A DNA stretch of 32,908 nucleotides from Flavobacteriia bacterium (GTDB lineage: Bacteria > Bacteroidota > Bacteroidia > Flavobacteriales > Schleiferiaceae): assembly GCA_013373425.1 (NCBI GenBank), contig JABXHW010000058.1:1-32908 (forward strand), in the 5' to 3' direction. The notes beneath the pieces are model-generated. The model ran no database searches and had not been told where the DNA came from. It worked only from the letters and a program-made list of their open reading frames with translations. The position numbers and the translations under genes are program-made. Below, one piece after another: positions 1 through 8,215 of this stretch (positions are counted from its first letter, which is position 1; the number at the start of each line of letters is the position of its first letter).

Positions 1-53
1 TACCCAGTACCCAGTACCCAGTACCCAGTACCCAGTACTCAGTACCTAGTACC
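1..53. repeat. TACCCAG heptamer tandem array
   Basis: Seven consecutive 7-base units followed by a partial unit. The first five are perfect TACCCAG; the two nearest the gene have drifted to TACTCAG and TACCTAG. The array ends two bases short of the stop codon of the Fe-S carrier gene. The same heptamer reappears, same strand, at the last 13 bases of the window. The array is truncated by the window edge, so its real length is unknown. Confidence 0.95.
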
Positions 54-55
54 AT

Positions 56-670
56 TTACCCATTTATCGCCTCCACGTCGTTCACCAACGTCGGCAGCAT
101 CTTCTGCATCAGATTGAGGATACCATTCTTCAAAGTCATCGTAGAAGATGGACATCCAGAACATGCGCCTTGGAGTTGAACGCGGACAATCTTATTCTCG
201 TAACCGGCGTATCGAATGTTGCCACCATCTTGAGCAACGGCTGGCTTCACGTATTCTTCAAGAATCTCGATGATTCGGGTTTCTACCTCGTCGAGGTTAG
301 AAGGGTCAATGTCTTCAGTAATATTCGACGGTGTTTCTTGAGCCGTTTCCTTGATATCAACAGGAGCAGTTATTACCGGCTTTCCCTCTTTTAGATACTC
401 TGTGATGAACCCTCGAACTTCATGCGTCACTTCCTCCCATTCAATCACATCGAACTTAGAAATTGCCACAAAATTAGTGGAGATGAAGACCTCCTTGACA
501 AATGGAAAGTGGAAAAGCTGACTCGCAAGTGGTGATGGCTTCGCTTCTTCAATATTGTGAAACTCAACACTGTCGCCTTCCAAAATGCGCTTGTTAGCAA
601 CGAACTTCATCACTCCTGGATTAGGAGTCATCTCTGCATAAACTTCAACGGGAACCTGAGTGGTGCTCAT
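56..670 (-). CDS. Nfu/NifU-type iron-sulfur cluster carrier
   Basis: The 204-residue product matches the two-domain Nfu architecture: an N-terminal Nfu_N-like domain (about residues 8-95, beginning EVYAEMTPNPGVMKF) and a C-terminal NifU-like domain (about 128-200) with the CxxC motif at C170 and C173 (GACSGCPSS). In this family two monomers use that motif to bind a transient 4Fe-4S cluster and pass it to apo-proteins in the cytoplasm. Start is ATG. A TATCTTTG box at 689-696 on the same strand is a good Bacteroidota -7 element. The gene is divergent from the carbonic-anhydrase-like gene, and its stop abuts the heptamer array. Family assignment is firm; the client proteins are unknown. Confidence 0.92.
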   Translation of the reverse strand: MSTTQVPVEVYAEMTPNPGVMKFVANKRILEGDSVEFHNIEEAKPSPLASQLFHFPFVKEVFISTNFVAISKFDVIEWEEVTHEVRGFITEYLKEGKPVITAPVDIKETAQETPSNITEDIDPSNLDEVETRIIEILEEYVKPAVAQDGGNIRYAGYENKIVRVQLQGACSGCPSSTMTLKNGILNLMQKMLPTLVNDVEAING

Positions 671-688
671 TTCGTATCAAATTTGAGG

Positions 689-696
689 CAAAGATA
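689..696 (-). promoter_or_regulatory. Putative -7 box (TATCTTTG) for the nfu-type gene
   Basis: Matches the Bacteroidota sigma-A consensus TAnnTTTG, about 19 bases upstream of the ATG. No TTG -33 element at the usual 17-23 base spacing is visible, so this is a motif-only call. Confidence 0.5.
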
Positions 697-758
697 GGGG
701 ATAATACCGACCTTTGTTACACCATTGAATCTGATTCTAATTCCAATAGATAACAACT

Positions 759-1286
759 ATGGCATTGATTAAAGAAGTGAACGGAGTAGGTCCTGAAATG
801 GGCAAAGATTGCTACCTCGCAGAAACATCTACCATCGTAGGAGACGTACATATGGGGGATCAATGTAGCTTATGGTTCAATGCTGTAGTGCGCGGAGATG
901 TTAATGCTATTCGAATGGGAAATAAGGTCAATGTGCAAGACAATGCCGTGATCCATTGCACCTATCAAAAGGCAGCGACCACCATTGGTGATAATGTGAG
1001 TATTGGTCACAATGCCATTGTCCATGGTTGCACAATACACGACAATGTGCTCATTGGAATGGGCTCCATCGTAATGGACGATTGTGTAGTAGAAAGCAAT
1101 TCAATCATTGCAGCTGGTGCCGTCCTAACCGAAGGTACTCATGTGCCATCTGGAACCATCTATGCCGGTATTCCCGCTCGAAAAATAAAGGATATTACTC
1201 CAGAACTCACCAAAGGAGAGGTAGAGAGAATTGCAAATAATTATGTGATGTACTCTTCTTGGTTCAAAGAGGGGAGTCACCTTTGA
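759..1286 (+). CDS. Gamma-carbonic-anhydrase-like hexapeptide-repeat protein
   Basis: A 175-residue left-handed beta-helix protein of the YrdA/PaaY/gamma-CA type, with hexapeptide repeats from about residue 20 to 130 and a C-terminal helix. The three histidines expected to bind the metal are present at H66, H84 and H89 (IHCTY, IGHNAIVHG). The conserved RGD (45-47) and QD (60-61) that order the trimer interface and active site are also present. The catalytic proton-shuttle loop of the archaeal Cam enzyme is absent, as in most bacterial homologues, so actual carbonic anhydrase activity is uncertain. It is divergent from the Fe-S carrier. Its TGA stop abuts the TAA stop of the convergent murI with no base between. 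Confidence 0.88.
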   Translation: MALIKEVNGVGPEMGKDCYLAETSTIVGDVHMGDQCSLWFNAVVRGDVNAIRMGNKVNVQDNAVIHCTYQKAATTIGDNVSIGHNAIVHGCTIHDNVLIGMGSIVMDDCVVESNSIIAAGAVLTEGTHVPSGTIYAGIPARKIKDITPELTKGEVERIANNYVMYSSWFKEGSHL

Positions 1287-2084
1287 TTATTTCCAAATGT
1301 CCAATTCGGACAACTGAATTTCCTTTCTAAAGAAGTGACGGGCAATGCGTTCGAATGTTGGTGTGAAATCACTCACAAAGAAAGAAGCACTTCCTTCTTG
1401 AACTCCTCCATTGAGCATGTTTGAAGAAGTGAGGACTTCCTTTACGTGCTGCGCTACAATATTCGGGGTATCCATCAATACAGTCTCTTCTCCAAGTATT
1501 TGATTGAATAGGTCGGTCAAGAGTGGGTAGTGCGTACATCCAGGAATAAGCGCATCTATCTTTTGCATCTCTGGAAGACCTAAGTAGTGCTCCGCAGTTT
1601 TTGTTGCGATTTCAGACTTCTCTAGGCCTTCTTCTATCACTGGAACAAGCAGAGGCGTGGCCAATGCGTGGATGGCAACATTTGGGTGAATAGACGCTAT
1701 CTTATCTTGATATACACCTGAGCCTATAGTGGCCCTTGTACCAATGATGCCAATGTCGTGAATGCTTGGGTTAATCGCTCGAATGACAGGATCAATCACA
1801 TTGATGACGGGAACTTGGGGCTCGAAATTCTCGCGCAGTAGTTCGGTAGCCACGGAACTTGCCGAGTTACAAGCTATCACTATTGCTTTAGCCCCTGATT
1901 TCACTAAGAAATCTGCGATGCCCATGCTGTAATTACGAATGGCTTCCGGAGATTTTTCGCCGTATGGAAGGTGTGCTGTGTCGCCAAAATAGATGACATC
2001 CTCGTTGGGAAGAACATCGCGGATGGCCTTGGCAACAGTAAGTCCGCCAACTCCAGAATCGAATATGCCGATGGGTTTATTCAC
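1287..2084 (-). CDS. murI: Glutamate racemase
   Basis: This enzyme interconverts L- and D-glutamate, supplying D-Glu for peptidoglycan in the cytoplasm. The 265 residues show all family landmarks: GIFDSGVGGLTV at the N-terminus (D9, S10), PYGEKS (40-45), the first catalytic cysteine C72 in ACNSAS, and the second, C183, in GCTHYPLL, followed by H185. The reading frame begins with a GTG codon at 2082-2084, not ATG, and no obvious Shine-Dalgarno sequence precedes it. It lies downstream of the ompH terminator, so it probably has its own promoter or depends on read-through, although no TAnnTTTG box is visible in the 42 bases between. It converges on the carbonic-anhydrase-like gene. Confidence 0.96.
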   Translation of the reverse strand: MNKPIGIFDSGVGGLTVAKAIRDVLPNEDVIYFGDTAHLPYGEKSPEAIRNYSMGIADFLVKSGAKAIVIACNSASSVATELLRENFEPQVPVINVIDPVIRAINPSIHDIGIIGTRATIGSGVYQDKIASIHPNVAIHALATPLLVPVIEEGLEKSEIATKTAEHYLGLPEMQKIDALIPGCTHYPLLTDLFNQILGEETVLMDTPNIVAQHVKEVLTSSNMLNGGVQEGSASFFVSDFTPTFERIARHFFRKEIQLSELDIWK

Positions 2085-2126
2085 AGATCGAAGATACGAA
2101 GTGGTTCGAGTTTTTAGTGCAAAAGA

Positions 2127-2152
2127 AAACCCCTCCGTTTCGGGAGGGGTTT
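2127..2152 (-). terminator. Rho-independent terminator of the bamA-ompH operon
   Basis: Perfect 10-bp stem (AAACCCCTCC, 2127-2136, with GGAGGGGTTT, 2143-2152) and a 6-base loop. Read on the minus strand it is followed by TTTTCTTTT. It starts 20 bases past the second ompH stop codon, so it should close the envelope operon before murI. Confidence 0.9.
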
Positions 2153-2171
2153 GAATTGTAAAGAGTCAATC

Positions 2172-2687
2172 TTATTGAAGACCCATGTGAGTCATTACAA
2201 GATTAGAGATGTCATGCTCTGGATCTCTGTAAAGAACTACACCACGACCAGGAGTTGTGTCGAGGATATAGTCGTATCCATTTGCTTCTCCAACTTGATT
2301 GATAGCGTCTTGAAGTTGATTGAGTACTGGAGTAAGAAGTTCTCTCTCCTTATTAGCTAATGTTCGTTGAGCTTCTTGAACGCGTAATTGCAAATTTCGA
2401 GCGTCCGACTGGATGGTTTGCTCAGCCGCAGCGATACGGAGCTGTGTCCAATTGCCACGGTTTGCTTCCAGGTTTTGCTGCTTGCTTTCAATAGCAGTAC
2501 GCTCATCGTCGATGATGCTCTGCAAATCGGTTGACCATTGCTCTAATTCAGCCATTGCGGTTTGATACTCTGGCATTTTTACCAAGATTGAATCAGAATT
2601 GCAATGTCCGATGTTCATTTGTGCCATTGTTGGGATGGCAGCTAAAGTGAATGCAACAACTGCAAATACTTTCTTAATCGTTTTCAT
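2172..2687 (-). CDS. OmpH/Skp-family periplasmic chaperone (second copy)
   Basis: 171 residues: a cleavable signal peptide (KKVFAVVAFTLAAIPTMAQ, cut near residue 22), a short beta-strand start (NIGHCNSDSILVKMPEY), then a long, charged, probably coiled-coil helical pair (about 45-125) and a C-terminal strand region (YDYILDT...GVVLYRDPEHDIS). This is the Skp/OmpH fold, which holds unfolded outer membrane proteins on the way to BamA. It sits 10 bases downstream of a paralogue of exactly the same length and is the last gene before the terminator. Paired ompH genes after bamA are common in Bacteroidota. Assignment is by layout and context; no catalytic residues exist to check. Confidence 0.88.
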   Translation of the reverse strand: MKTIKKVFAVVAFTLAAIPTMAQMNIGHCNSDSILVKMPEYQTAMAELEQWSTDLQSIIDDERTAIESKQQNLEANRGNWTQLRIAAAEQTIQSDARNLQLRVQEAQRTLANKERELLTPVLNQLQDAINQVGEANGYDYILDTTPGRGVVLYRDPEHDISNLVMTHMGLQ

Positions 2688-2697
2688 TTCCTCGTTT

Positions 2698-3213
2698 TTA
2701 ATAACCTAGTTCGTCCAGCACTTTATCGCTGACATCATAATCATCGTTCGCAAACAACATGGTAGCGGAGCCATTCTTGTCGAAGATGAAATCCAATCGT
2801 TCAGATCTCGCTACGGCTCTTACCGCGTTGTAAACTTGATCCTGAATCGGCTTAACCAACTCAGAACGCTTTTTGAAAAGTTCTCCTTGCGGTCCGAAGT
2901 AACGAATACGCAAATTGCGTGCCTCGTCTTTCTTCGCTTGAATAACTGCAAGTCTTTCTTCCTGCATTTCATCGGTTAGAAGGATTCTCTCCGCGTCAAA
3001 CGACTGTTGAAGAGCATCGGCTTCTGAAAGTAGGGCTTCCACCTCTCCGGTCCATTGTAACGACAAGCGATCGATTTCTCGTTGAGCTTGTCCGTACTCC
3101 GGGATTTGCTCGAGGACATATTGAGTATCCACATAAGCGAAATCTTGAGCCTCAGCCCAAAAAGGAGTAGAAAGGAGAATTCCTACGGTTAGTATCCAAT
3201 GTTTAATGCGCAT
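2698..3213 (-). CDS. OmpH/Skp-family periplasmic chaperone (first copy)
   Basis: The frame is open further upstream into bamA (to 3273), but the internal ATG at 3213 gives a textbook signal peptide (MRIKHWILTVGILLSTPFWAEAQ) directly followed by the OmpH start DFAYVDTQYVLEQIPEYGQA. I therefore chose it: 171 residues and a 23-base gap after bamA. A long helical region rich in Q, E, R and K (about 45-115) precedes a conserved-looking tail (LDFIFDKNGSATMLFANDDYDVSDKVLDELGY). It is predicted to be a trimeric holdase in the periplasm handing barrels to BamA. The N-terminal pattern Y/CxDxxxVxxxPEY is shared with the downstream copy, supporting duplication. Confidence 0.89.
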   Translation of the reverse strand: MRIKHWILTVGILLSTPFWAEAQDFAYVDTQYVLEQIPEYGQAQREIDRLSLQWTGEVEALLSEADALQQSFDAERILLTDEMQEERLAVIQAKKDEARNLRIRYFGPQGELFKKRSELVKPIQDQVYNAVRAVARSERLDFIFDKNGSATMLFANDDYDVSDKVLDELGY

Positions 3214-3236
3214 AAGCCCGGCGAATTTAGCGAATT

Positions 3237-5687
3237 TTAGAACTGTTGACCAATCACGAAGTGAGTTTGCCATCCACTAGGTTCTCCGAAGTCCCCCAAT
3301 GGGTCAAATCCATATCCTAGGTCGACACCAAGAAGGCCGAACATAGGCATGAAAATGCGGACACCGGCACCTGCAGATCGCTTGAGGTTGAACGGTCGAT
3401 AGTCATTAAAATTGCTAAACGAGTTCCCTGCCTCCAAAAAGCTCAATGCATAAATCTGAGCGTTTGGATTTGGAGAAATCAAGTATCTCAATTCGAATGA
3501 GAACTTGTTGAACAGTGGATCCCCTGTTCCCGGGCTGAGTGAAAGGTTAGGATAACCTCTCAAACCAATAATTTCACGTCCGTCGATGGCGAAGTTTTGA
3601 AGCCCGTCACCACCCACGAAGAATCTTTCAAATGGCGAAAGACCGTATTCGTCGCTGTAGCTGCCGAGGAAGCCGAATTCAGCATATCCGCGGAATACAG
3701 TGTTCTTAGCGAGTTCTGTGTACCATTCCGCATTGAACTTCCATTTGTGGTATTCAATGAAACGGTAACGGTTCTCATCAAAATAATTTTCAGAGAATAG
3801 GATGCCGTTTTGTGACATGAAGTACGCTGGCAAAGTAGCTTCCAATGACAAGCTGAAGCTAGATCCTCGCGTTGGGAAGATTGGAATATCTCGGTTATCG
3901 CGACGTAGAGAAATATTAAAGTTGGTACTCCAAGAGTTACCGTCTGGCAGCAAGTTGTATTGTCTAGAATTGAAGTTTCTAAGCTCCACACCATAGAACA
4001 AGGTGAAGTAGTCATCAGGAACTCTTAAGCGTGTTCCCATCCCAACATTTACACCTGTAATGGCAATGCGGAACCCGTCATCTACGATATCCTGGTTGAT
4101 GTTGTGGTATGCAGAAAGTGTGAAAGACTGCGGCTTACGTCCACCCAACCAAGGCTCAGTGAAGCTGAAACTATAGCTCTGGAAGAATCGACCAGAAGCC
4201 TGTGCTCTCAAGTTGATGGTTTGCCCATCACCCGAAGGTAGCGGCTGCCAGGCTTTTCCATCCAATACGTTTCTCAAAGAGAAATTGTTGAAACTCAAAC
4301 CGAGTGTACCTACGATTTGGTTTTGTCCCCAACCCCCTTGAAGTTGTAACTGACTTGTGCTTTGCTCCGCCACGGTGTACTCCAAGTCAACTGTTCCTGT
4401 TTCTGGGTTTGGCTGAGGAGTTACGTTGATCGATCTTGGATCGAAGTACGTGAGCTGTTGCAATTCACGAATGGTTCTTTGGATGTCAGATCTACTGAAC
4501 AAGTCACCTGGACGTGTTCTAACTTCGCGATAGATAACGTGGTCATTCGTTCTGTCGTTGCCGACGATGCTCACCTTATTTACTGTAGCTTGTCTGCCTT
4601 CACGAATTCGGATTTCGATGTCGATAGAGTCATTCTCTACCAATACTTCCACTGGGGTAATATTGGAGAACAAGTATCCATTATCGAGGTAGATACTCGC
4701 TACATCTTGTCCCTGCGGATCAAACTGAACACGCTCATTGAGTCTTCTAGAGTTGTAGATGTCCCCACTTTCAATTTGAAGAACGTTTCTAAGAAGCTCT
4801 GTTGAATATTTAGAGTTTCCAATAAAGGAGATGTCTCTGAAATAATACTGCGGACCTTCTTCGAGATACACATCAATTTGAACGCGGGTAGGGGATACTT
4901 GGTAGATGCTGTCACGAATGATTCGAGCATTTCGGTATCCATTCTCGTTGTAGTAGTCTACAATGGTGTTGAGGTCGGCTTCGTATTCCGTTCTCAAGAA
5001 CTTGGAGCTTCTGAAGATGTTGAACCATGCGTAGCGCTTGGTTTCATCCATCTCACCACGAAGGTCGCCGTCGCTGAAATTCTCATTCCCATAGAAGCTG
5101 ATGTTTTCAATACGAACACGCTCTCCAGGTGTTACTTCGATGCGAAGTGTTGCTGTACCCACGGTACCTGTGTCCATTTCAACGGTGATGTTTGAAGTGG
5201 CATTCAGGTAGCCTTTGTCGCGGTAAATCTTGTTGATTTTATTCTGAGAAGTAACAATCAGGTTCTCCGTGATGATGTTCCCTCTTCTGAAGTTCAGTGC
5301 CTCCCTGAGGTCATCCTGCTTGTTCCGGCTAATACCTACGAAGTAGAATCGCGACAAGCGTGGGAGTTCAACCAATCGTATCTCTAAGAATATCACTGTG
5401 CCCTGTTTCTGAACCACCGCAATGCTCACGTCTGCAAACAGACCTTGCTCCCAAAGGCGCTTCACCGCATCCGTCATCTTCTCACCTGGAATGCGAATCT
5501 TATCACCAACGGTCAAGCCAGACAAAAGCTGGATTACTGTTGGGTCCAGGTTATCGGCGCCGACCACCGTCATGCCACCAATCTCGTATTCAGTTCTCGG
5601 ATTGAGCTCAATTTCCTGCGCAAGCGCGGGAATGGACAGAATGATAGTGAGTATGAGGAGGGAGAGGTTCTTTTTCAACATATACAT
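3237..5687 (-). CDS. bamA: Outer membrane protein assembly factor BamA
   Basis: This is the central barrel of the machine that folds outer membrane proteins. About 816 residues: signal peptide (LKKNLSLLILTIILSIPALAQ), five POTRA-like repeats (about 30-420; for example IGGMTVVGADNLDPTVIQLL and VNKVSIVGNDRTNDHVIYREV), then a 16-strand-type barrel ending in the typical C-terminal phenylalanine (FVIGQQF). The barrel carries GLRGYPN, close to the conserved VRGF/Y motif of loop 6. The stop of uppS and the ATG at 5687 overlap by one base (TGATG), implying translational coupling. An in-frame TTG at 5690 and an ATG at 5681 are alternative starts; the latter also gives a full signal peptide. The two ompH genes follow. 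Confidence 0.95.
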   Translation of the reverse strand: MYMLKKNLSLLILTIILSIPALAQEIELNPRTEYEIGGMTVVGADNLDPTVIQLLSGLTVGDKIRIPGEKMTDAVKRLWEQGLFADVSIAVVQKQGTVIFLEIRLVELPRLSRFYFVGISRNKQDDLREALNFRRGNIITENLIVTSQNKINKIYRDKGYLNATSNITVEMDTGTVGTATLRIEVTPGERVRIENISFYGNENFSDGDLRGEMDETKRYAWFNIFRSSKFLRTEYEADLNTIVDYYNENGYRNARIIRDSIYQVSPTRVQIDVYLEEGPQYYFRDISFIGNSKYSTELLRNVLQIESGDIYNSRRLNERVQFDPQGQDVASIYLDNGYLFSNITPVEVLVENDSIDIEIRIREGRQATVNKVSIVGNDRTNDHVIYREVRTRPGDLFSRSDIQRTIRELQQLTYFDPRSINVTPQPNPETGTVDLEYTVAEQSTSQLQLQGGWGQNQIVGTLGLSFNNFSLRNVLDGKAWQPLPSGDGQTINLRAQASGRFFQSYSFSFTEPWLGGRKPQSFTLSAYHNINQDIVDDGFRIAITGVNVGMGTRLRVPDDYFTLFYGVELRNFNSRQYNLLPDGNSWSTNFNISLRRDNRDIPIFPTRGSSFSLSLEATLPAYFMSQNGILFSENYFDENRYRFIEYHKWKFNAEWYTELAKNTVFRGYAEFGFLGSYSDEYGLSPFERFFVGGDGLQNFAIDGREIIGLRGYPNLSLSPGTGDPLFNKFSFELRYLISPNPNAQIYALSFLEAGNSFSNFNDYRPFNLKRSAGAGVRIFMPMFGLLGVDLGYGFDPLGDFGEPSGWQTHFVIGQQF

Positions 5688-6439
5688 CAAGTGCTCTGAA
5701 TCTGCTCGCTTGTTTTGCCAAATCGTCTTTCACGTCCTTGGTAGGTGCGAATTGCATCGTGCAGGTCGTGTTTCTTAAAATCAGGCCACAACACAGGTGT
5801 GAAGTAAAGCTCTGAATAGGCGATTTGCCAAAGCAAGTAGTTGCTTATTCTATATTCTCCGCTTGTGCGGATGAGTAGATCTGGGTGCGGAATATCCGCG
5901 GTGAACATGTGCTGATCAATCACGCTTTCATCGATGTCTGTGCTCTTCATTTCACCAGAAGCCACCTTCTCTGAAATGGTTTGAACCGCATTGACAATCT
6001 CTGTTTTAGCGCCGTAGTTTAATGCCAAGGTCAACGTCATACGCTTGTTATTACGCGTAGCGTCCTTCACTTCGTTGAGTTCACGTTGACATTTTTTCGG
6101 AAGTGCATCGGTTTGACCAATCGAGTTGAGACGAATCTCATTCTTTTGAAGGGTATCCAATTCTTTACCCAAAGTACTCACAAGGAGTTCCATCAAAGCG
6201 CCAACTTCCGCTTTTGGACGGTTCCAGTTCTCCGTAGAGAAGGCATAAACCGTTAAATATTCAATACCGATTTCGGCTGAGGCCGTAGCGATATCACGGA
6301 GTGCTTCAACTCCAATTTCATGACCGCGCATTCGAGTTAGAAAGCCTTGCTTCTTTGCCCATCTTCCGTTTCCATCCATGATGATGGCTACGTGCTTTGG
6401 GATTCTGCTGAGGTCGATATCGTTAGGAACTTCGCTCAT
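5687..6439 (-). CDS. uppS: Isoprenyl transferase (undecaprenyl diphosphate synthase)
   Basis: Condenses isopentenyl diphosphate units onto farnesyl diphosphate to make the C55 lipid carrier for wall and surface glycans. The cis-prenyltransferase signatures are present: HVAIIMDGNGRWAKK with catalytic D22 (numbered from this start), RGHEIGVEAL, YAFSTENWNRP, and near the C-terminus DLLIRTSGEYRISNYLLWQIAYSEL followed by WPDF. I chose the ATG at 6439 because it forms a 4-base ATGA overlap with the preceding DUF6089 gene; an upstream in-frame ATG at 6460 would add seven residues. It is coupled to bamA by a one-base overlap, so precursor supply and barrel assembly are co-transcribed. Confidence 0.95.
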   Translation of the reverse strand: MSEVPNDIDLSRIPKHVAIIMDGNGRWAKKQGFLTRMRGHEIGVEALRDIATASAEIGIEYLTVYAFSTENWNRPKAEVGALMELLVSTLGKELDTLQKNEIRLNSIGQTDALPKKCQRELNEVKDATRNNKRMTLTLALNYGAKTEIVNAVQTISEKVASGEMKSTDIDESVIDQHMFTADIPHPDLLIRTSGEYRISNYLLWQIAYSELYFTPVLWPDFKKHDLHDAIRTYQGRERRFGKTSEQIQST

Positions 6440-7263
6440 CGGTTGATAAAGTTCGTGCATTTTTCGATGAACGGTGGAAGGTTTGCCGAGATGGAAATTC
6501 CAGTAAACACGTACCAGTCGTCATTTTGGTTGTTGCCCCTCGCGTATCCAATCAACTCGTTAGGTCGGTCGGTTCTATTGCTAAGTGCAGCGGCAACATC
6601 GCCGTGTGCGGCTCGGATAATATCTGGATCAGCGTAAACACCACTTACATCATCGATATAATCACTGTACGTTCTTCTGAATCCAAGTTCCACTCCGAAA
6701 CACCAAGTTCTCCCCAAGTTCCACTTGTAGCCCATGCCAAATGGAAGGGTCCATGTTGCAGTTGGATAGTAATTGCCCGGATTAATAGACGTACGTTGCC
6801 CTTCGGTTCCTAATGGAGCGAGGTCGTACCATTCATCTTGATACTGTGCTTGGGGATTGAAAGCGGTAATGCCTGCACCCGCAAACAGGTATGGAGTGTG
6901 CCAGTACTTACTACTTCCAGGGCGATATTGAAAGAAGTTCACTTCACCGATAACTGAGCCTTCGTAGATATTCGATCTGAAATGAAGGTTTCTAAACTGT
7001 CTGTTTTCCAAGGTTGAAAGCGCATCGTCGTTCGCAATTCGTCCAAATGCAAATTGACCACGAATAGCATATCGGTCGTTAAACTGGTGACGGTAGAACA
7101 CACCTCCAGCTACGCCTTGCGGAATATGGATACCATAATGACCAACGTCTCCAATGAAATTTGTGCCGGCCGCAAAAAAGCCGATTTCATTCGAAGTTCC
7201 ACCTCTCTGAGCGAGGGCGAAAAAGCCAGATAACAGTAAGATAATCAGCGCTTTACTCCGCAT
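6436..7263 (-). CDS. DUF6089-like outer membrane beta-barrel protein
   Basis: From the ATG at 7263 the product has 275 residues with a signal peptide (MRSKALIILLLSGFFALAQ). An early motif, EIGFFAAGTNFIGDVGHYG, and alternating aromatic strands suggest a small 8-10-strand barrel (YAIRGQFAFGRI, FGMGYKWNLGRTWCFGVELGFRR). This matches the DUF6089 family found beside uppS and bamA in many Flavobacteriia; the function is not known. The frame is open to 7347, but that extension overlaps the end of nadK, lacks signal-peptide character and contains a likely promoter box, so the internal start is preferred. It ends with a 4-base overlap into uppS. The family name is from memory of the gene order and pattern. 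Confidence 0.8.
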   Translation of the reverse strand: MRSKALIILLLSGFFALAQRGGTSNEIGFFAAGTNFIGDVGHYGIHIPQGVAGGVFYRHQFNDRYAIRGQFAFGRIANDDALSTLENRQFRNLHFRSNIYEGSVIGEVNFFQYRPGSSKYWHTPYLFAGAGITAFNPQAQYQDEWYDLAPLGTEGQRTSINPGNYYPTATWTLPFGMGYKWNLGRTWCFGVELGFRRTYSDYIDDVSGVYADPDIIRAAHGDVAAALSNRTDRPNELIGYARGNNQNDDWYVFTGISISANLPPFIEKCTNFINR

Positions 7264-7290
7264 ATTTATTGTTCCTTTCCAGACAAGCCG

Positions 7291-7298
7291 CAAATATA
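7291..7298 (-). promoter_or_regulatory. Putative -7 box (TATATTTG) ahead of DUF6089-uppS-bamA
   Basis: Exact TAnnTTTG match in the gap between the nadK stop and the DUF6089 start, 28 bases before the ATG. It could let the envelope genes be transcribed independently of CBS-nadK. No well-spaced TTG -33 element is visible. Confidence 0.5.
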
Positions 7299-7322
7299 GT
7301 GTTTTCAATACGGAAAGCCTGC

Positions 7323-8213
7323 TTAATTCCTGCGATCCAAGCCCCATAAAAGCTTGTTGCGCAAAGTGCTCGGGAAGTTTTGAATTTCCGTTTGCACCAT
7401 TCGAATTTTGAAGTCGGCTCTCTCGAGAAAAACTTCGACGTCCTTATCGCAGGTGTAGATCCTAGAATCCACTGAAGTAAGGAATCGATCTTCGCGAGTT
7501 TCCACTTTTAGACGAATCTTGATGTCATTGGGGATAACGAACGGTCGAACGGTCAAATTATGCGGAGCAATGGGAGTAATAACGAAATTTTCACTTCCTG
7601 GCATGATGATCGGTCCGCCACAGGAAAGTGAATAACCGGTTGAGCCAGTAGGTGTAGACACTATGAGGCCATCGGCCCAGTAGGAGTTCAGGTATTCATC
7701 GTTGATCCACGTGTGCACCGTAATCATAGAAGTAGTGTCCTTTCGGCTCACTGCTACTTCATTCAGTGCAAAGTTCGGATCGGGTTGAATAGCATCGCCA
7801 GAAAGTTCAACGCCGATAAGATTTCTCTCTTGGATGGTGTATGATCCTTTGAGCAGTGCAGTTGCTGCTTTCACTACTTCTTCTCGTGCGACATCAGCCA
7901 AGAATCCCAATCGGCCGGTATTGACACCGAGAATAGGAACTCCACTCGTACGCACCAGAGTGGCCGCATCGAGAATGGTGCCGTCGCCACCCACCGTCAT
8001 TAAGAAATCGGGTTTTCCAGCTTCAAACTCCAAATGGGATGCAAACGTCGGGTAGTCTAAGTCTACATCGATGTCACAATGATTCACTAAATGGTCGTGG
8101 AATGGCTTGAAAAAGAACAACTCTACGCCTTCTGCTCGAAGCATATGGTAGAGTTTTTCGATGTGTGGTCTTGCCTCCGGACTAATCGTCTTACCGTATA
8201 CGGCTAACTTCAT
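7323..8213 (-). CDS. nadK: NAD kinase
   Basis: Phosphorylates NAD to NADP, the only known route to NADP in bacteria. The 296 residues contain the diagnostic GGDGT (75-79) within DFLMTVGGDGTILDAATL, the NTGRLGFLA motif (98-106), NEVAVSR and the glycine-rich PTGSTGYSLSCGGP, all expected for the nucleotide and diphosphate sites. Length is typical. The start ATG at 8213 lies two bases past the CBS-protein stop, so the two are an operon. Downstream, 59 bases separate it from the DUF6089 start. Confidence 0.96.
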   Translation of the reverse strand: MKLAVYGKTISPEARPHIEKLYHMLRAEGVELFFFKPFHDHLVNHCDIDVDLDYPTFASHLEFEAGKPDFLMTVGGDGTILDAATLVRTSGVPILGVNTGRLGFLADVAREEVVKAATALLKGSYTIQERNLIGVELSGDAIQPDPNFALNEVAVSRKDTTSMITVHTWINDEYLNSYWADGLIVSTPTGSTGYSLSCGGPIIMPGSENFVITPIAPHNLTVRPFVIPNDIKIRLKVETREDRFLTSVDSRIYTCDKDVEVFLERADFKIRMVQTEIQNFPSTLRNKLLWGLDRRN

Positions 8214-8215
8214 GA

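Noticed and set aside
709-716. -7 box GACCTTTG for the carbonic-anhydrase-like gene
   Set aside because: It lacks the initial TA of the TAnnTTTG consensus and has no -33 partner; too weak to annotate.
2698-3273. Longer start of the first ompH overlapping bamA
   Set aside because: The extra 20 residues precede a perfect signal peptide and overlap the bamA 3' end; the internal ATG is better.
3560-4015. 151-codon minus-strand frame within bamA
   Set aside because: It is an out-of-phase frame within the bamA barrel region, with low-complexity composition unlike a real protein.
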